DNA of 64,000 bases from Bremerella sp. TYQ1 (GCF_020150455.1 NZ_CP083740.1:4216001-4280000), one strand, 5' to 3'; positions 45,884 through 54,574 are shown, counted from the first letter of the stretch. Translations and numbers: made by a program. Notes: generated by a model from the sequence alone, not told the origin.

Positions 45884-46147
45884 TTATCCGCTGACCAGCT
45901 TGAACAGCCCGAAACCGATGAAAAACAACCCCACCGCCAAGCGGACGAACGACGCCAATTTGCCGGTCCCCCCTTCCAGCACGTTCCCTCGCTTGTCCCG
46001 AGACACCCCGGTAAAAAGTTCGAACGCTCCGTAACCGCCGATCAACAAGCCGAGCCCGATCGACCCTAGCCCCAAGATCACCGGGTGCTCGTCCAAGTAC
46101 TGGTTGAAGTCGTCCTTCGCGTCCGCCAAGAGAAAGAAAAGATCCAT
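45884..46147 (-). CDS. Small two-helix membrane protein
   Basis: An 87-residue protein with two hydrophobic helices (about 22-46, PVILGLGSIGLGLLIGGYGA, and 63-86, LASFVRLAVGLFFIGFGLFK) separated by a charged loop. No family is recognised. Codon use and the hydrophobic pattern support a real gene. It sits alone on the minus strand. Confidence 0.6.
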   Translation of the reverse strand: MDLFFLLADAKDDFNQYLDEHPVILGLGSIGLGLLIGGYGAFELFTGVSRDKRGNVLEGGTGKLASFVRLAVGLFFIGFGLFKLVSG

Positions 46148-46475
46148 GGCCTGGTTGCCTATCGAAGAGAAATAAGTGCTGACCTAAGAAGCACCCAATC
46201 TATCGTAGGCCGCTGCCGTCGTCAAAATTCGAGGTCGCCCCGCTTGGCCCCCCATTCGCCGAACACTTCTCAGGTATTATCACAAATAACCTGTACAACG
46301 GTCCAAGACTATTTTAGAAGTCCATGAATTGCCGAGCGTTTCCGGCCTGGCTCAGTCTGCAAAATATTCGGCCGCTATGCCCTCTGCCCTTATTTTGAAG
46401 CTGGCGACACCCATTTCTGGGTCGAGACCTGATCGATAACCAGCGCACATTTGTCTAACGATTGGCAAAGACTAT

Positions 46476-46505
46476 TTGTACACGTGTACAACACTTCGTT
46501 ATAAT
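46476..46505 (+). promoter_or_regulatory. 16-bp perfect palindrome plus TATAAT
   Basis: TTGTACACGTGTACAA (46476-46491) is fully palindromic. TATAAT follows at 46500-46505, 18 bp behind TTGTAC, so palindrome and -35 box coincide, as in an operator. A related half site, CTGTACAAC, occurs near 46290. No plus-strand gene follows until 47295, so it would read antisense to the HEAT-like gene or yield a small RNA. The rest of the 415-bp gap (46148-46562) shows nothing else. Confidence 0.4.
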
Positions 46506-46562
46506 TGACTTCTAACGAAACGTGATCGCCAGTCAGCGAAAATTAGGGCACCCTAAGCGACG

Positions 46563-47093
46563 TTAATCGAGCGTGACGTCGGTCCATTTCAGTCGCTTTC
46601 TCACTTGGCGAACGCGTGCTCGAACCGAGGCCGCTTCATCTTCCCCGGCAGCCTCCAGCAAAGTGCGGACTTCGGTTTGAAAGCGTGGCTGCTGATCGGC
46701 CAACTGGGCCAGCGCGCTGTAGGCCCATGCCCGCACCAACTTGTTGTCGTCGGCCGTCAATGGAAGCAACGTTTTCTTAAGCGTCGCTCGGCTTCGATGT
46801 GGCACCGTTGCCGTCGACAACAGCTGCAGCAAATGGAGCCGCACTTCCCAATGAGTCGCTCCGCGCAGCAGACGGCAGAACTCGCCGGTAGCGTCCGCGA
46901 CGCATGGCTCCCCTTCATCATGCCAACGCTTCAGCAGCCACGTCGCCGCAACTTGCACCGGCACCTCATCACACTCGACCGCGACCAACAACCGTCGCAG
47001 CGATTCTTCCCCACGAGGCAACTCTCCCGCCAACCGCTCAAGCACGTCGGTATGCTTTCCATCAAACTGCCGAAGCAACGCAATCCAATCCAC
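46563..47093 (-). CDS. HEAT-repeat-like protein
   Basis: A 176-residue soluble protein made of helix pairs that resemble HEAT/armadillo repeats, e.g. LRRLLVAVECDEVPVQVAAT, LLPLTADDNKLVRAWAYSAL and LLEAAGEDEAASVRARVRQ. Such proteins usually bind other proteins. The start is GTG at 47091-47093. An opposite-strand frame (46605-47231) exists but has no protein-like character. The gene ends close to a palindromic site at 46476. Confidence 0.65.
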   Translation of the reverse strand: MDWIALLRQFDGKHTDVLERLAGELPRGEESLRRLLVAVECDEVPVQVAATWLLKRWHDEGEPCVADATGEFCRLLRGATHWEVRLHLLQLLSTATVPHRSRATLKKTLLPLTADDNKLVRAWAYSALAQLADQQPRFQTEVRTLLEAAGEDEAASVRARVRQVRKRLKWTDVTLD

Positions 47094-47205
47094 CGCCGAG
47101 ACTCTCCGAGAAATAGATTGGTATCGAACACGTGGGTAGCACAGACTGGACTGACACCTCTAAAGAACTGTATTGGCCAGCCCTTTGTGACTACCCAAGA
47201 TGATC

Positions 47206-47220
47206 GATTGTATTACAATC
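47206..47220. promoter_or_regulatory. Palindrome upstream of the Mrr-like gene
   Basis: GATTGTA-T-TACAATC (47206-47220) is a perfect 7-bp inverted repeat 75 bp before the ATG of the Mrr-type gene. The shape fits a dimeric repressor site. No clear -10/-35 pair is seen around it. Confidence 0.35.
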
Positions 47221-47294
47221 TAACAGACTAGTGGAACTGCCTCGCACACCTTCCTGCCAAGAATATTCTCTCCTTAACAACACCTCGTACTCTG

Positions 47295-48299
47295 ATGGTA
47301 GAAACTCATTCAAGCATTTTAGATGACGACTTACGTTCCAAGCATAACTTGGAACCTAGCGAGTTGGATATGCCTTCGCTCAATCTTAGGCTTGATCGGG
47401 CGAAAAGTTTGAGCCGGAAACTTTGGAGCGAAGCAAGTGTTTCCTGGCAAGACATTCTTCTTCACTTTCGGGTGTTTATCGCAAAGCTTGGATTTGATCC
47501 GCCTATCGCAAGCGCACTAATTGGGTTCGCAATAGCAACGCTCTTTGGCTTAATCACTGCTATTCCATTGGGTGCTGACGACACAGCGGCATTTGTAGTT
47601 CTGATTTGCTTCGTCGTACTAGTGTGGTTGGGAGTAGGAGTCGCTACTTGGTTCCTTACGCGATTACCCAACCACTTGCCTGTCGAAGCGGAACATTACC
47701 TCAAAAGCCTGATTTCTGATCGCAATAACTATCGTGCGAATGCTCGAGAAAACGCTCTGCAAATCGACGTCAGCATTTCAGAACTAAAACGAAGTATAAA
47801 GTCACTGAATGCAGCACTTGAGGAACAACGTGTTCGTGATCAACGCCTGATTGAACGTCAACGATTGTTGTATTTAAATTGGAACACGCTGAGTGGACTA
47901 GAGTTCGAAATGCGACTCAAGGAAGTGTATGAGTTAAATGGCTACCAAGTAGAACTCACTTCTAATTCCGGCGATCAAGGAGGCGACTTAATCGTAGAGC
48001 ATCGCGGTCGGCGAACCTGTGTCCAAGCAAAACGCTGGCAGTCTTCTGTAGGAAATAAGGCCGTCCAAGAAGCATATTCAGGCCAAGGATTCTACAAATG
48101 CGATGGTTGCGCCGTCGTAACGACAAGCCAGTTCACTCCAAAAGCTATCGAACTTGCTAAGGAGCTAAACTGTGAACTCATCGATAGCGATGGCCTTCGA
48201 AGGATGATCGAAGCCGGAAGAGGCGCAGAGATTCGCAAATTAGCGAGTCCTCCGCCGATTGAAGATCCACAGCCGTTCTTTAATTCTCCAAATGCATAA
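47295..48299 (+). CDS. Membrane-anchored Mrr-type restriction endonuclease
   Basis: A 334-residue protein. Two membrane helices (about 70-92 and 98-121) are followed by a coiled coil (140-192) and an Mrr_cat domain (198-320). The nuclease core is visible: NGYQVELTSNSGDQGGD with D231, then the Q244-A-K246 catalytic triad element, and the family stretch AVVTTSQFTPKAIELAKEL. Mrr enzymes cut modified or foreign DNA. A membrane anchor places the nuclease at the cell boundary, a build seen in some phage-defence and quality-control proteins. The DNA here is richer in A+T than its neighbours, which hints at transfer. No methylase or helicase gene adjoins. Confidence 0.87.
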   Translation: MVETHSSILDDDLRSKHNLEPSELDMPSLNLRLDRAKSLSRKLWSEASVSWQDILLHFRVFIAKLGFDPPIASALIGFAIATLFGLITAIPLGADDTAAFVVLICFVVLVWLGVGVATWFLTRLPNHLPVEAEHYLKSLISDRNNYRANARENALQIDVSISELKRSIKSLNAALEEQRVRDQRLIERQRLLYLNWNTLSGLEFEMRLKEVYELNGYQVELTSNSGDQGGDLIVEHRGRRTCVQAKRWQSSVGNKAVQEAYSGQGFYKCDGCAVVTTSQFTPKAIELAKELNCELIDSDGLRRMIEAGRGAEIRKLASPPPIEDPQPFFNSPNA

Positions 48300-48367
48300 A
48301 CTAAATCAGAGTTGAGTAGTATCAAGACGTTGCGAGTATGAATTTCTGAGGCCGAGAGGTTACCGCG

Positions 48368-48643
48368 ATGCCGACCGGTGTTCGAGTAGGATTTGCCATA
48401 GGTGCGATGTTGATGTTGCCTATCGTACCGTTTCTCGCGATTGTCCTTTCGGAAGGCGGAAATGTTTCCGCTGATACACATAGTGGCGGATTCAGTGCAA
48501 ATATCGAACTGGTTTATCTCATGATAATCGGGGGGCCGTTCGTAGCGATTGGTTCCTGCGTGATGGTTGCCGCTGCGTTCGCCTGGGGATTTTCGGCATT
48601 AAGGGCACGAAAACCGAACGAACAGTCGAACCAGGATGCTTAG
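48368..48643 (+). CDS. Small membrane protein behind the Mrr-like gene
   Basis: A 91-residue protein with two hydrophobic helices (residues 8-26 and 48-77) and a polar C-terminus. GAGAGG lies 9 bases before the ATG. It follows the nuclease gene by 68 bp on the same strand. No family is recognised and the gene may be accessory. Confidence 0.55.
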   Translation: MPTGVRVGFAIGAMLMLPIVPFLAIVLSEGGNVSADTHSGGFSANIELVYLMIIGGPFVAIGSCVMVAAAFAWGFSALRARKPNEQSNQDA

Positions 48644-48845
48644 AACTCAACTATGCTGCGCCACCCGGTTAACAGTGTGAATTGCGTTATTGAATATCAG
48701 AAGACGGGATCGTAAGTGTGCCACTGCCAATGGACGATCCAAAGGCGTTCAGACAACGTGATGCATCATCAACATCGTTATCAGGTCCACACGAATTCGA
48801 AATTTGCACTGCTGTGGAAAGCAGTGGTACACGAGCGGTTGGTGA

Positions 48846-49784
48846 TTAATCGTTGGGAAGATAGGCCCGAAAGCCGAGGACGTATCGTATCGAAGGGCCG
48901 AACTCTTGGTTGTTTTTGCGGAGAAGCTCCCAGTCGAAATCGGCGAACGATTCGTCCGACTGAAGCTCTTCGCAGTCGAGTGCGATTTGGGCCCATATGT
49001 AGATCAATATGTCTACCGCTTTGATCATATTTTCGCGAATGCTGGACTTGGGTGTCTTCTCTTTCTCGATCACGACGACATCCAACTTCTCGGGAAACGC
49101 ACTCGGGGCAGGAAAGCTTGGCCACGGCCTCAAGTCATCATCGTTGAACGAAATTTCACTCAGTTTGAAGACTTCAAAGTCTTTCTCTCGCGAACGCACG
49201 ACGAGCTCTTGGATAGGATAGGGAGGATTCGGATCAAACGTCATGAGCATCTCGGTCTTGCCGGACAATGAGACCTTCGACACCACCCATTGACCGTCAG
49301 GTGTCTTCTGCAATATCCCCTTCTCTTCGCAGACGCCGATAATAGAAGGAATGTCAACATCGACAGGCATTTCGCCTTTTTCTGCTTTCGTTCTGAAGTT
49401 TATCTTAATATCTTCGCCGATCACTTTGAACAACAGCGAAGGATTGGCATCGGTATCTGTTTCGATATGAACCTTCCGCCGCATGGCATCGAACAGAAGC
49501 TTTCGACCTTCCGAGACAAACACGACTGGTACTCCGTCGGAAGTCGCAACAATCAGCATGCCGCATGGTTGACCCTGGGTCCAGTCGATGGTTATTCGAA
49601 TCGGAACCGAATCGGCGTGAAGACGATAGTGCAGCGTCATCCGCATGCTCTTCATGCTCGGATTTTCCGAAGACATCACTGGAATGCCCTCCAACAATGT
49701 TTCGATGGAAGGCGTTTCCGCTTGCACGCTATCGGCCATGCACAAGCAGCTTGTCAGACATAGGGCCCAGAGAAACTTGGACAT
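48846..49784 (-). CDS. Secreted protein, first of three paralogues
   Basis: A 312-residue protein with a signal peptide (MSKFLWALCLTSCLCMADSVQA). It shares with 50682-51623 and 53428-54345 an N-terminal LLEGIPV motif, a mid-protein LSGKT/LSGKS motif followed by FDPNPPYPIQEL, a PWPSFPAP motif, and the C-terminal GPSIRYVLGF. The three are about equal in length and on the same strand. No known family is recognised; the fold looks beta-rich with a helical C-terminus. Probably periplasmic or surface-exposed. Confidence 0.75.
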   Translation of the reverse strand: MSKFLWALCLTSCLCMADSVQAETPSIETLLEGIPVMSSENPSMKSMRMTLHYRLHADSVPIRITIDWTQGQPCGMLIVATSDGVPVVFVSEGRKLLFDAMRRKVHIETDTDANPSLLFKVIGEDIKINFRTKAEKGEMPVDVDIPSIIGVCEEKGILQKTPDGQWVVSKVSLSGKTEMLMTFDPNPPYPIQELVVRSREKDFEVFKLSEISFNDDDLRPWPSFPAPSAFPEKLDVVVIEKEKTPKSSIRENMIKAVDILIYIWAQIALDCEELQSDESFADFDWELLRKNNQEFGPSIRYVLGFRAYLPND

Positions 49785-49887
49785 TACGCGTTCCTTGCTA
49801 GCACTTCTTCGAAGGAGGTAAGCCTAGAACATACTAGGATCGCTCACATCGAACCAAGACAGATTTTTTTGGTGCCAATGCCCAGCT

Positions 49888-50014
49888 TGTTTGGGCTGCA
49901 TCGGTTCAGGGTAGTGACGGATTCCATTCCGAACTGTTACGGGATCAAGCGTCCGCCAAAGATATCGGTGCTTCGCCCCGTTTTGGAGTGATGGACGAGA
50001 ACGACGTTAAGTCC
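49888..50014 (+). other. Structured region with a 5S-rRNA-like loop
   Basis: Between the paralogue start (49784) and the DUF6790 gene (stop 50046), CCATTCCGAAC at 49924-49934 equals the conserved loop C of bacterial 5S rRNA, and GGGATCAAGCG follows where GGAAGTTAAGC would stand. CGTCC/GGACG and CCAAAG/TTTTGG (49950-49995 region) pair as nested helices. The helix beside loop C and the closing helix do not fit well. It could be a divergent 5S rRNA or another structured RNA. I give it low weight. Confidence 0.25.
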
Positions 50015-50045
50015 CGTAGACAGGGTCGTGATCCAGGCTACGCCG

Positions 50046-50579
50046 CTACGCGTCTTGTGTTTCAACAGACCGCACAGGCGCGGTCATTCGCCAGCCGATG
50101 AGGAAGACGAAGCCGATGATCGGCAGGAAGATGTCGGCCCAGAACATGGTGCCGGCGTTGCCGGGGGCGAAGTTGTTGTGGGCGATCATCTGATAAACAT
50201 GTCCGGCGGCCGCTCCCCACATGAAACAAGCCGGACCCAAATTCGCCGCGAGCCGCAGGCCGAAGTCTTGCCGAAAAGCGAGCACGCCAACCAGGCCGAA
50301 CCCGAGACTCGCGAAACCGACTTCCAGTTGAAACGGACTGTCGGCCCAACCAATGTATCGGGCCGCCATCTCGCCAAAGAAGACATGCATCACGAAGTTA
50401 TAGATATAGAAAAACCCCACCGCACTGAGGCAATAGTAAGCCAGCAACTTCTCAAACACCCCATGCTTCGTCCACGGCTGCCGGTGAACGACCAACGAAA
50501 CGGCCGAACAAATCAAGCCCAGCACGAAGAAGGTGATCGGATAATTGCTAAGCACCAACCGCAAGAAGGTTTCGATCAT
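50046..50579 (-). CDS. DUF6790-like membrane protein
   Basis: A 177-residue protein with five hydrophobic helices. The sequences FVMHVFFGEMAARYIGWADSP, shown in part, FQLEVGFASLGFGLVGVLA and HNNFAPGNAGTMFWADIFLP match the conserved pattern of the DUF6790 family as I remember it. No function is known. It lies between two of the three secreted paralogues on the same strand, without close spacing to either. Confidence 0.65.
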   Translation of the reverse strand: MIETFLRLVLSNYPITFFVLGLICSAVSLVVHRQPWTKHGVFEKLLAYYCLSAVGFFYIYNFVMHVFFGEMAARYIGWADSPFQLEVGFASLGFGLVGVLAFRQDFGLRLAANLGPACFMWGAAAGHVYQMIAHNNFAPGNAGTMFWADIFLPIIGFVFLIGWRMTAPVRSVETQDA

Positions 50580-50681
50580 GACGTTTGCTTTTAAGGGACG
50601 TGGCTGTCTGAACGGTTAAAGCGTACCTTATTTCCGTGCGGATGGCGGATGGTGTTAGATCGCAGGGAGGATAGGCCGCCA

Positions 50682-51623
50682 TCACTCCACCGATTCACGA
50701 AGTCCGATCAGGTAGCGCAGACGGGGACCGAAGTGTTGTTTCGTTTGTTCCATTGCTTGCCATTCGAGTTCGGAAAAGTTCAACGGTGGCAGGCGAAGCG
50801 ATTTGTTGGAAGCGGCCATTTGCGTGATCAAGATCAGCTGGACCATCCTTTTCCAACGCAGTGCGATTTGAAACCCTGTGTTGAAGTTTCGCTCCGGGAT
50901 CGTCAGCACGTCCAGTTGCTCAGGCAATGTATCGATCGGAGGGAAACGTAGCCATGGTTGCGTGCACTCTTCGTTGACGCAGATGTCGTGAACGCGAAGC
51001 AACGTTTTGCCGGACTCGACGTTTTCTATTTTGATGTCGCGAACCGAATAGGGAGATTCGCGATCGAACGTAGCGGACAACTTTGACTTGCCAGAGAGCG
51101 ACAACGATTCGTAACGCCAGTTCCCGTGGTCATCCTCTTCGATTTTCGGATCACCTGATTCCGAGCTGAAGAACGACGGCAGATCGATCGAAACGTCCGC
51201 TTGGGTAACCGACTCTTGGCGATCTTCAACTCCAAAACGGCATTGCCATGCTCTCGTGGTGACTTTGAGCGTCAGCGACGGTTGGGTATCGCGGACGAGT
51301 ACGACTTGCTGGTTTTCAAGATCGAACATCATCAGTTGATGATCGGCGGCCAACCAGATAGGAAGTTGCTGCGGGTCGGCCGAAAGATAGAGCTGCATCG
51401 GTTCGTTTCGCTGCCAACGAAACGCACATCGCACCAGCCCCTTCTCCTGGAACGGTGATTCCAACGTTAGAGAGAACTGTTCGATTCCTTCCGACTCAGG
51501 CGAAAGAACCGGCACGCCTGCCAGCAAGTCTTCCAGCCTCGGCGGACGCTCTGGAGATTCTGCCAGCAGCGATCCAACACCTAGCGACAGCCACGCGGCA
51601 AACATAAACAAGATACGAAACAT
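50682..51623 (-). CDS. Secreted protein, second of three paralogues
   Basis: A 313-residue protein with a signal peptide (MFRILFMFAAWLSLGVGSLLA). It shares LLAGVPV, LSLSGKSKLSATFDRESPY, PWLRFPPIDTLPEQLDVL and FGPRLRYLIGL with the other two family members. The ATG at 51621-51623 is used because AGGAGG lies 9 bases upstream; the open frame to 51686 is longer but lacks support. Nothing enzymatic is seen. Confidence 0.78.
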   Translation of the reverse strand: MFRILFMFAAWLSLGVGSLLAESPERPPRLEDLLAGVPVLSPESEGIEQFSLTLESPFQEKGLVRCAFRWQRNEPMQLYLSADPQQLPIWLAADHQLMMFDLENQQVVLVRDTQPSLTLKVTTRAWQCRFGVEDRQESVTQADVSIDLPSFFSSESGDPKIEEDDHGNWRYESLSLSGKSKLSATFDRESPYSVRDIKIENVESGKTLLRVHDICVNEECTQPWLRFPPIDTLPEQLDVLTIPERNFNTGFQIALRWKRMVQLILITQMAASNKSLRLPPLNFSELEWQAMEQTKQHFGPRLRYLIGLRESVE

Positions 51624-51774
51624 AAGCCGAGCCTCCTTGCCGCAAGAGTACGAGTAGCGATTCCTACCGCGCCGCATTGTACTCATAGCTTCAGCTTGGG
51701 CCTACTTAGAAACGTGCATGGGATGCTCTCGTCCGCGTGAGCATGGCTTTTCGATTTTGTAGGCATCCAATTCG

Positions 51775-52452
51775 TCAACGCTCATCCCCTGAATCGGATT
51801 GCTCTTCGCGATTTCCGAGCGCAATGAACTGGCCTGGCGGGCCCATGCGGATGTCTAGCAGGATGGCGGCGGCTCGGAGGGTGAATGCGGCGGTGCAGGC
51901 GATGATTTCAGAGGGAATCGTTGGCACGCCGAAGTAGCGGAGGCTGGCATAGCTAAGCGAACCTAACAGAGCAGCTGTCGCGTAGGGTTGTCCGCGGACG
52001 ATCATGGGCTCGGTGTTCGTCAGCACGTCGCGAAGGACGCCGCCTCCCGTGGCGGTAACCATTCCCATGAACACCGCAATGATGAATGACGAGCCATGCT
52101 GCATGGCGATGTAGCAACCGACGACGCCGAAGACCGACAGCCCCAGCGCGTCGGACCAGACCATGGCTTGATGCCGCGTGATGTCTTTGGTGATAAAGAA
52201 GAACGTGATCAGCGACGTGACCATGCACAAGATCAGTTCGGTCGGGTCATGCGTCCACCAGACCGGGCGATCGAGCAGCAAGTCGCGAAGCGTTCCCCCA
52301 CCAATCCCCGTGATGGTGCCGATCAGAACGAACCCCAGCACGTCCATCTTGTAGCGAGCCGCCGTCAATGCACCGCTGATTGCGAACACGACTTCGCCGA
52401 AGTACATGATTCCCAAGATGCTGGTACTAAGAGATTCCGTCGGAGCTGGCAT
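51775..52452 (-). CDS. TRIC/UPF0126-family membrane channel protein
   Basis: A 225-residue protein with seven hydrophobic helices in two similar halves, each with a glycine-rich motif: GTITGIGGGTLRDLLL (about 46-61) and GMVTATGGGVLRDVLT (about 130-145). These glycine triplets and the RD pair are the mark of the TRIC/YicG (UPF0126) family of small cation channels. The gene stands alone; the 151 bp between its end and the next paralogue start contain GCGTGAGCATGGC, a fragment like the repeats near 53.3 kb. Confidence 0.9.
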   Translation of the reverse strand: MPAPTESLSTSILGIMYFGEVVFAISGALTAARYKMDVLGFVLIGTITGIGGGTLRDLLLDRPVWWTHDPTELILCMVTSLITFFFITKDITRHQAMVWSDALGLSVFGVVGCYIAMQHGSSFIIAVFMGMVTATGGGVLRDVLTNTEPMIVRGQPYATAALLGSLSYASLRYFGVPTIPSEIIACTAAFTLRAAAILLDIRMGPPGQFIALGNREEQSDSGDER

Positions 52453-52680
52453 CGGTCTCGGTCCGCTTTCCTACTACGTGAAGTGGTCAATATAACACGC
52501 AGTGGCTGATGTATGTTGCCTAATTGGTTGGCCTGGCGATGTGGGGTGTCCGTCGATCCATGGTTGGGCCCGCGCGGCGGAAGCTTAGTCCCCATTAGTG
52601 CCCCTGAGAAGTGTGCGTGAATTTCTCTATAATGGAAGAAACCGTACTGATAACCCCGGGCATTTTGCCGGAGCCGCCCC

Positions 52681-53238
52681 ATGATGATGAAACAACACCT
52701 GCTCGAACGACTGACCCACGCGAACCCTGGCTGGCCGGTCTGGGACGAATTGATTGGCCTGGTCGTTTCGCTGGACTTCGAACCGGTCGTGATCGAGTAT
52801 CTCGGCGATTTCCTGGTCAGCGGCACGCGGCTTTGCTTTGGTGTGCCAGAGATGACGGCCGAGTTCATTCCGCCGTATGTCAGTGCACTGCATGGCATGA
52901 AATGTGACGATCCCGAAATCGCCGGCGGTTATGCCGATGCGTTCACCGGCGAGATGGCCACCGAAGGTTCGCTCTTCAGCCCGGCCGGAACCGACGAAGC
53001 GATGGGCTACCCAATCTTCACCCCTCCGCCGAAAACGTACGCGTTTCAATCGACCCCATCCGGCGCGGTGTTCTATTTAAACCGCATGCTGGAAGTCACC
53101 GCCCCGAGCACCGAAACAGAATCGTTCGAGCTGGTCGACACGCTGGAAGATTTCACCCAACACTGCATCCGCTGTGTGCTGGAAAACGAAAGCTGGTCCG
53201 CAGCGTATGCCCAGCGGTTTCCACATTTGTTGGATTGA
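52681..53238 (+). CDS. Cytosolic protein of unknown function
   Basis: A 185-residue acidic soluble protein (HLLERLTHANPGWPVWDELI; LEDFTQHCIRCVLENESW). No signal peptide, membrane helix or family signature is seen. GGAG lies 7 bases before the ATG triplet at 52681. It is divergent from the TRIC gene, with 228 bp between starts, and is followed by two repeat elements. Confidence 0.65.
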   Translation: MMMKQHLLERLTHANPGWPVWDELIGLVVSLDFEPVVIEYLGDFLVSGTRLCFGVPEMTAEFIPPYVSALHGMKCDDPEIAGGYADAFTGEMATEGSLFSPAGTDEAMGYPIFTPPPKTYAFQSTPSGAVFYLNRMLEVTAPSTETESFELVDTLEDFTQHCIRCVLENESWSAAYAQRFPHLLD

Positions 53239-53265
53239 GAGTTTGTTGGGTAGGCCCAACGGTGC

Positions 53266-53289
53266 CATGCCCACGTCCGCGTGGGCATG
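53266..53289. repeat. Short hairpin CATGCCCAC/GTGGGCATG
   Basis: A perfect 9-bp stem (53266-53274 and 53281-53289) with a 6-nt loop. A related hairpin with the same stem sequence occurs at 57155-57178, and partial forms are seen near 51742 and 54453. It appears to be a small REP-like unit. Confidence 0.6.
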
Positions 53290-53319
53290 TCTTCTGAACC
53301 AGGCAACGCGTTCTTTCTT

Positions 53320-53402
53320 CGCATGCCGACGAAGACGACGGCATGGCACCCGGGACGGATGGTAGAACTCGCGTGCCGCGGGTCGGGACGCGGGCACCTG
53401 GT
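53320..53402. repeat. 83-bp direct repeat, copy 1
   Basis: This copy matches 54492-54574 at the same length with about ten differences; the first 35 bases are identical. It contains the inverted repeat GCATGCCGACGAAGACGACGGCATG-like core (short arms around a GAAGACG centre). The pair brackets the third secreted paralogue gene. Confidence 0.8.
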
Positions 53403-53427
53403 ACCTATTATGTTGGGCTTACGTTTC

Positions 53428-54345
53428 TTAAAAGCCAACCACATATCGTAGTTGCGGGCCGAAGTGGTCGAGCAACTGCCGGGCCTTGTCCCAATCGAGT
53501 TGTTGAACGAAGGGGAACTTTCGGGCTTCTTCGTTCTCGACGCCCATGTGGGTGAACAGACATTTCAACGATTTGACGACAACCATTCGCGCGTACGCCT
53601 CTGTCTCATCCTTGTTGCCCTTGGGAAAGCGAACTTCCAAGCCTTCGGGGAAAACATCGTACGGAGGAAACTGGGGCCACGGCTTCACCGACGGTTGATT
53701 CAGCTCGATCTTGGTAATTCGCAAACTGCCGGTTGCTCCTTCGGCAGTCATCAGCGCCTCGAATCGCTTCAACTGGTAGGGTGGCTTTTCAGCAAAGTAG
53801 AGCGTTTGCTTAGTTTTCCCAGAAGAAGACATACCAGTCACTTTCCATCCGCTGGGAGAATCTTTTTCGAGTTGCGGCTCTTCTTTCAGCCCCTTCCAAA
53901 AAGAAGGAATATCGAGACGCACTTCCGTCTTGTCTTCTCCCGATCCAATCCCCAACTCAAAGCCGAAGTTACCTTCTTTGACTCGCAAATGAAACGTGCC
54001 GTGGCACTTGGGGACAATGTAAATACATTGCTCGCCTAGATCGAAAACCATTCCCTCGCGATCGGCGATGAACCAACCTGGCGTACGTTGTCGGTCACAG
54101 CTGGCCAGCATCCCTAATGGCTGATCGCGACGCCAATCGACATCGACCGTTACCGCCGCATCTTTAGAAAACGCCAATTCCATGCGGAAACGAATCTGCT
54201 GGAACTGCTCGTCCGTCGAAGCAATGACCGGCACACTTTCCAGAAGCTGCTCAACCGTCGGCTCCTCGGCCGGTTTATCGGCCCAAGCCAAAACGGCCCC
54301 AAGCAGCGGCAACAGAAGACTTCCCATCCATGCCCAACGAACCAT
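53428..54345 (-). CDS. Secreted protein, third of three paralogues, between direct repeats
   Basis: A 305-residue protein with a signal peptide (SLLLPLLGAVLAWA). It shares LLESVPV, MSSSGKTKQTLYFAEKPPYQ, PWPQFPPYDVFPEGLEV and FGPQLRYVVGF with the other two. AGAAGGAG sits 8 bases before the ATG at 54343-54345, which is used rather than the TTG at 54369. Copies of an 83-bp repeat stand on each side in the same orientation, so the gene may have been moved or duplicated through them. Confidence 0.78.
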   Translation of the reverse strand: MVRWAWMGSLLLPLLGAVLAWADKPAEEPTVEQLLESVPVIASTDEQFQQIRFRMELAFSKDAAVTVDVDWRRDQPLGMLASCDRQRTPGWFIADREGMVFDLGEQCIYIVPKCHGTFHLRVKEGNFGFELGIGSGEDKTEVRLDIPSFWKGLKEEPQLEKDSPSGWKVTGMSSSGKTKQTLYFAEKPPYQLKRFEALMTAEGATGSLRITKIELNQPSVKPWPQFPPYDVFPEGLEVRFPKGNKDETEAYARMVVVKSLKCLFTHMGVENEEARKFPFVQQLDWDKARQLLDHFGPQLRYVVGF

Positions 54346-54491
54346 CCTAGAGCTCCTTCTCGTACTCAAGACAAACGGCTAACCTCGCCTCAAGATATCA
54401 CGTCAGAAGGGGGATGTCTAAAAGTCCGGTAGACCGGGGCAATATGGCGGCGCGGGCATGGCTTTCTGGATGGGACAGCGGTTACCCGATT

Positions 54492-54574
54492 CGCATGCCG
54501 ACGAAGACGACGGCATGGCACCCGGGGCGGATGGTAGGACCCGCGTGTCGCGGGTCGGGAAGCTGGCACCTGGT
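54492..54574. repeat. 83-bp direct repeat, copy 2
   Basis: See 53320-53402; same orientation and length. It lies between the third paralogue (start 54345) and the ilvC terminator. A copy-2-specific tail, GCGACACGCAGG, continues to about 54596. Confidence 0.8.

Noticed and set aside
46605..47231. 208-residue plus-strand frame behind the 46476 palindrome
   Set aside because: It is rich in Arg/Gln/Pro without hydrophobic pattern; the minus-strand HEAT-like frame is more credible.
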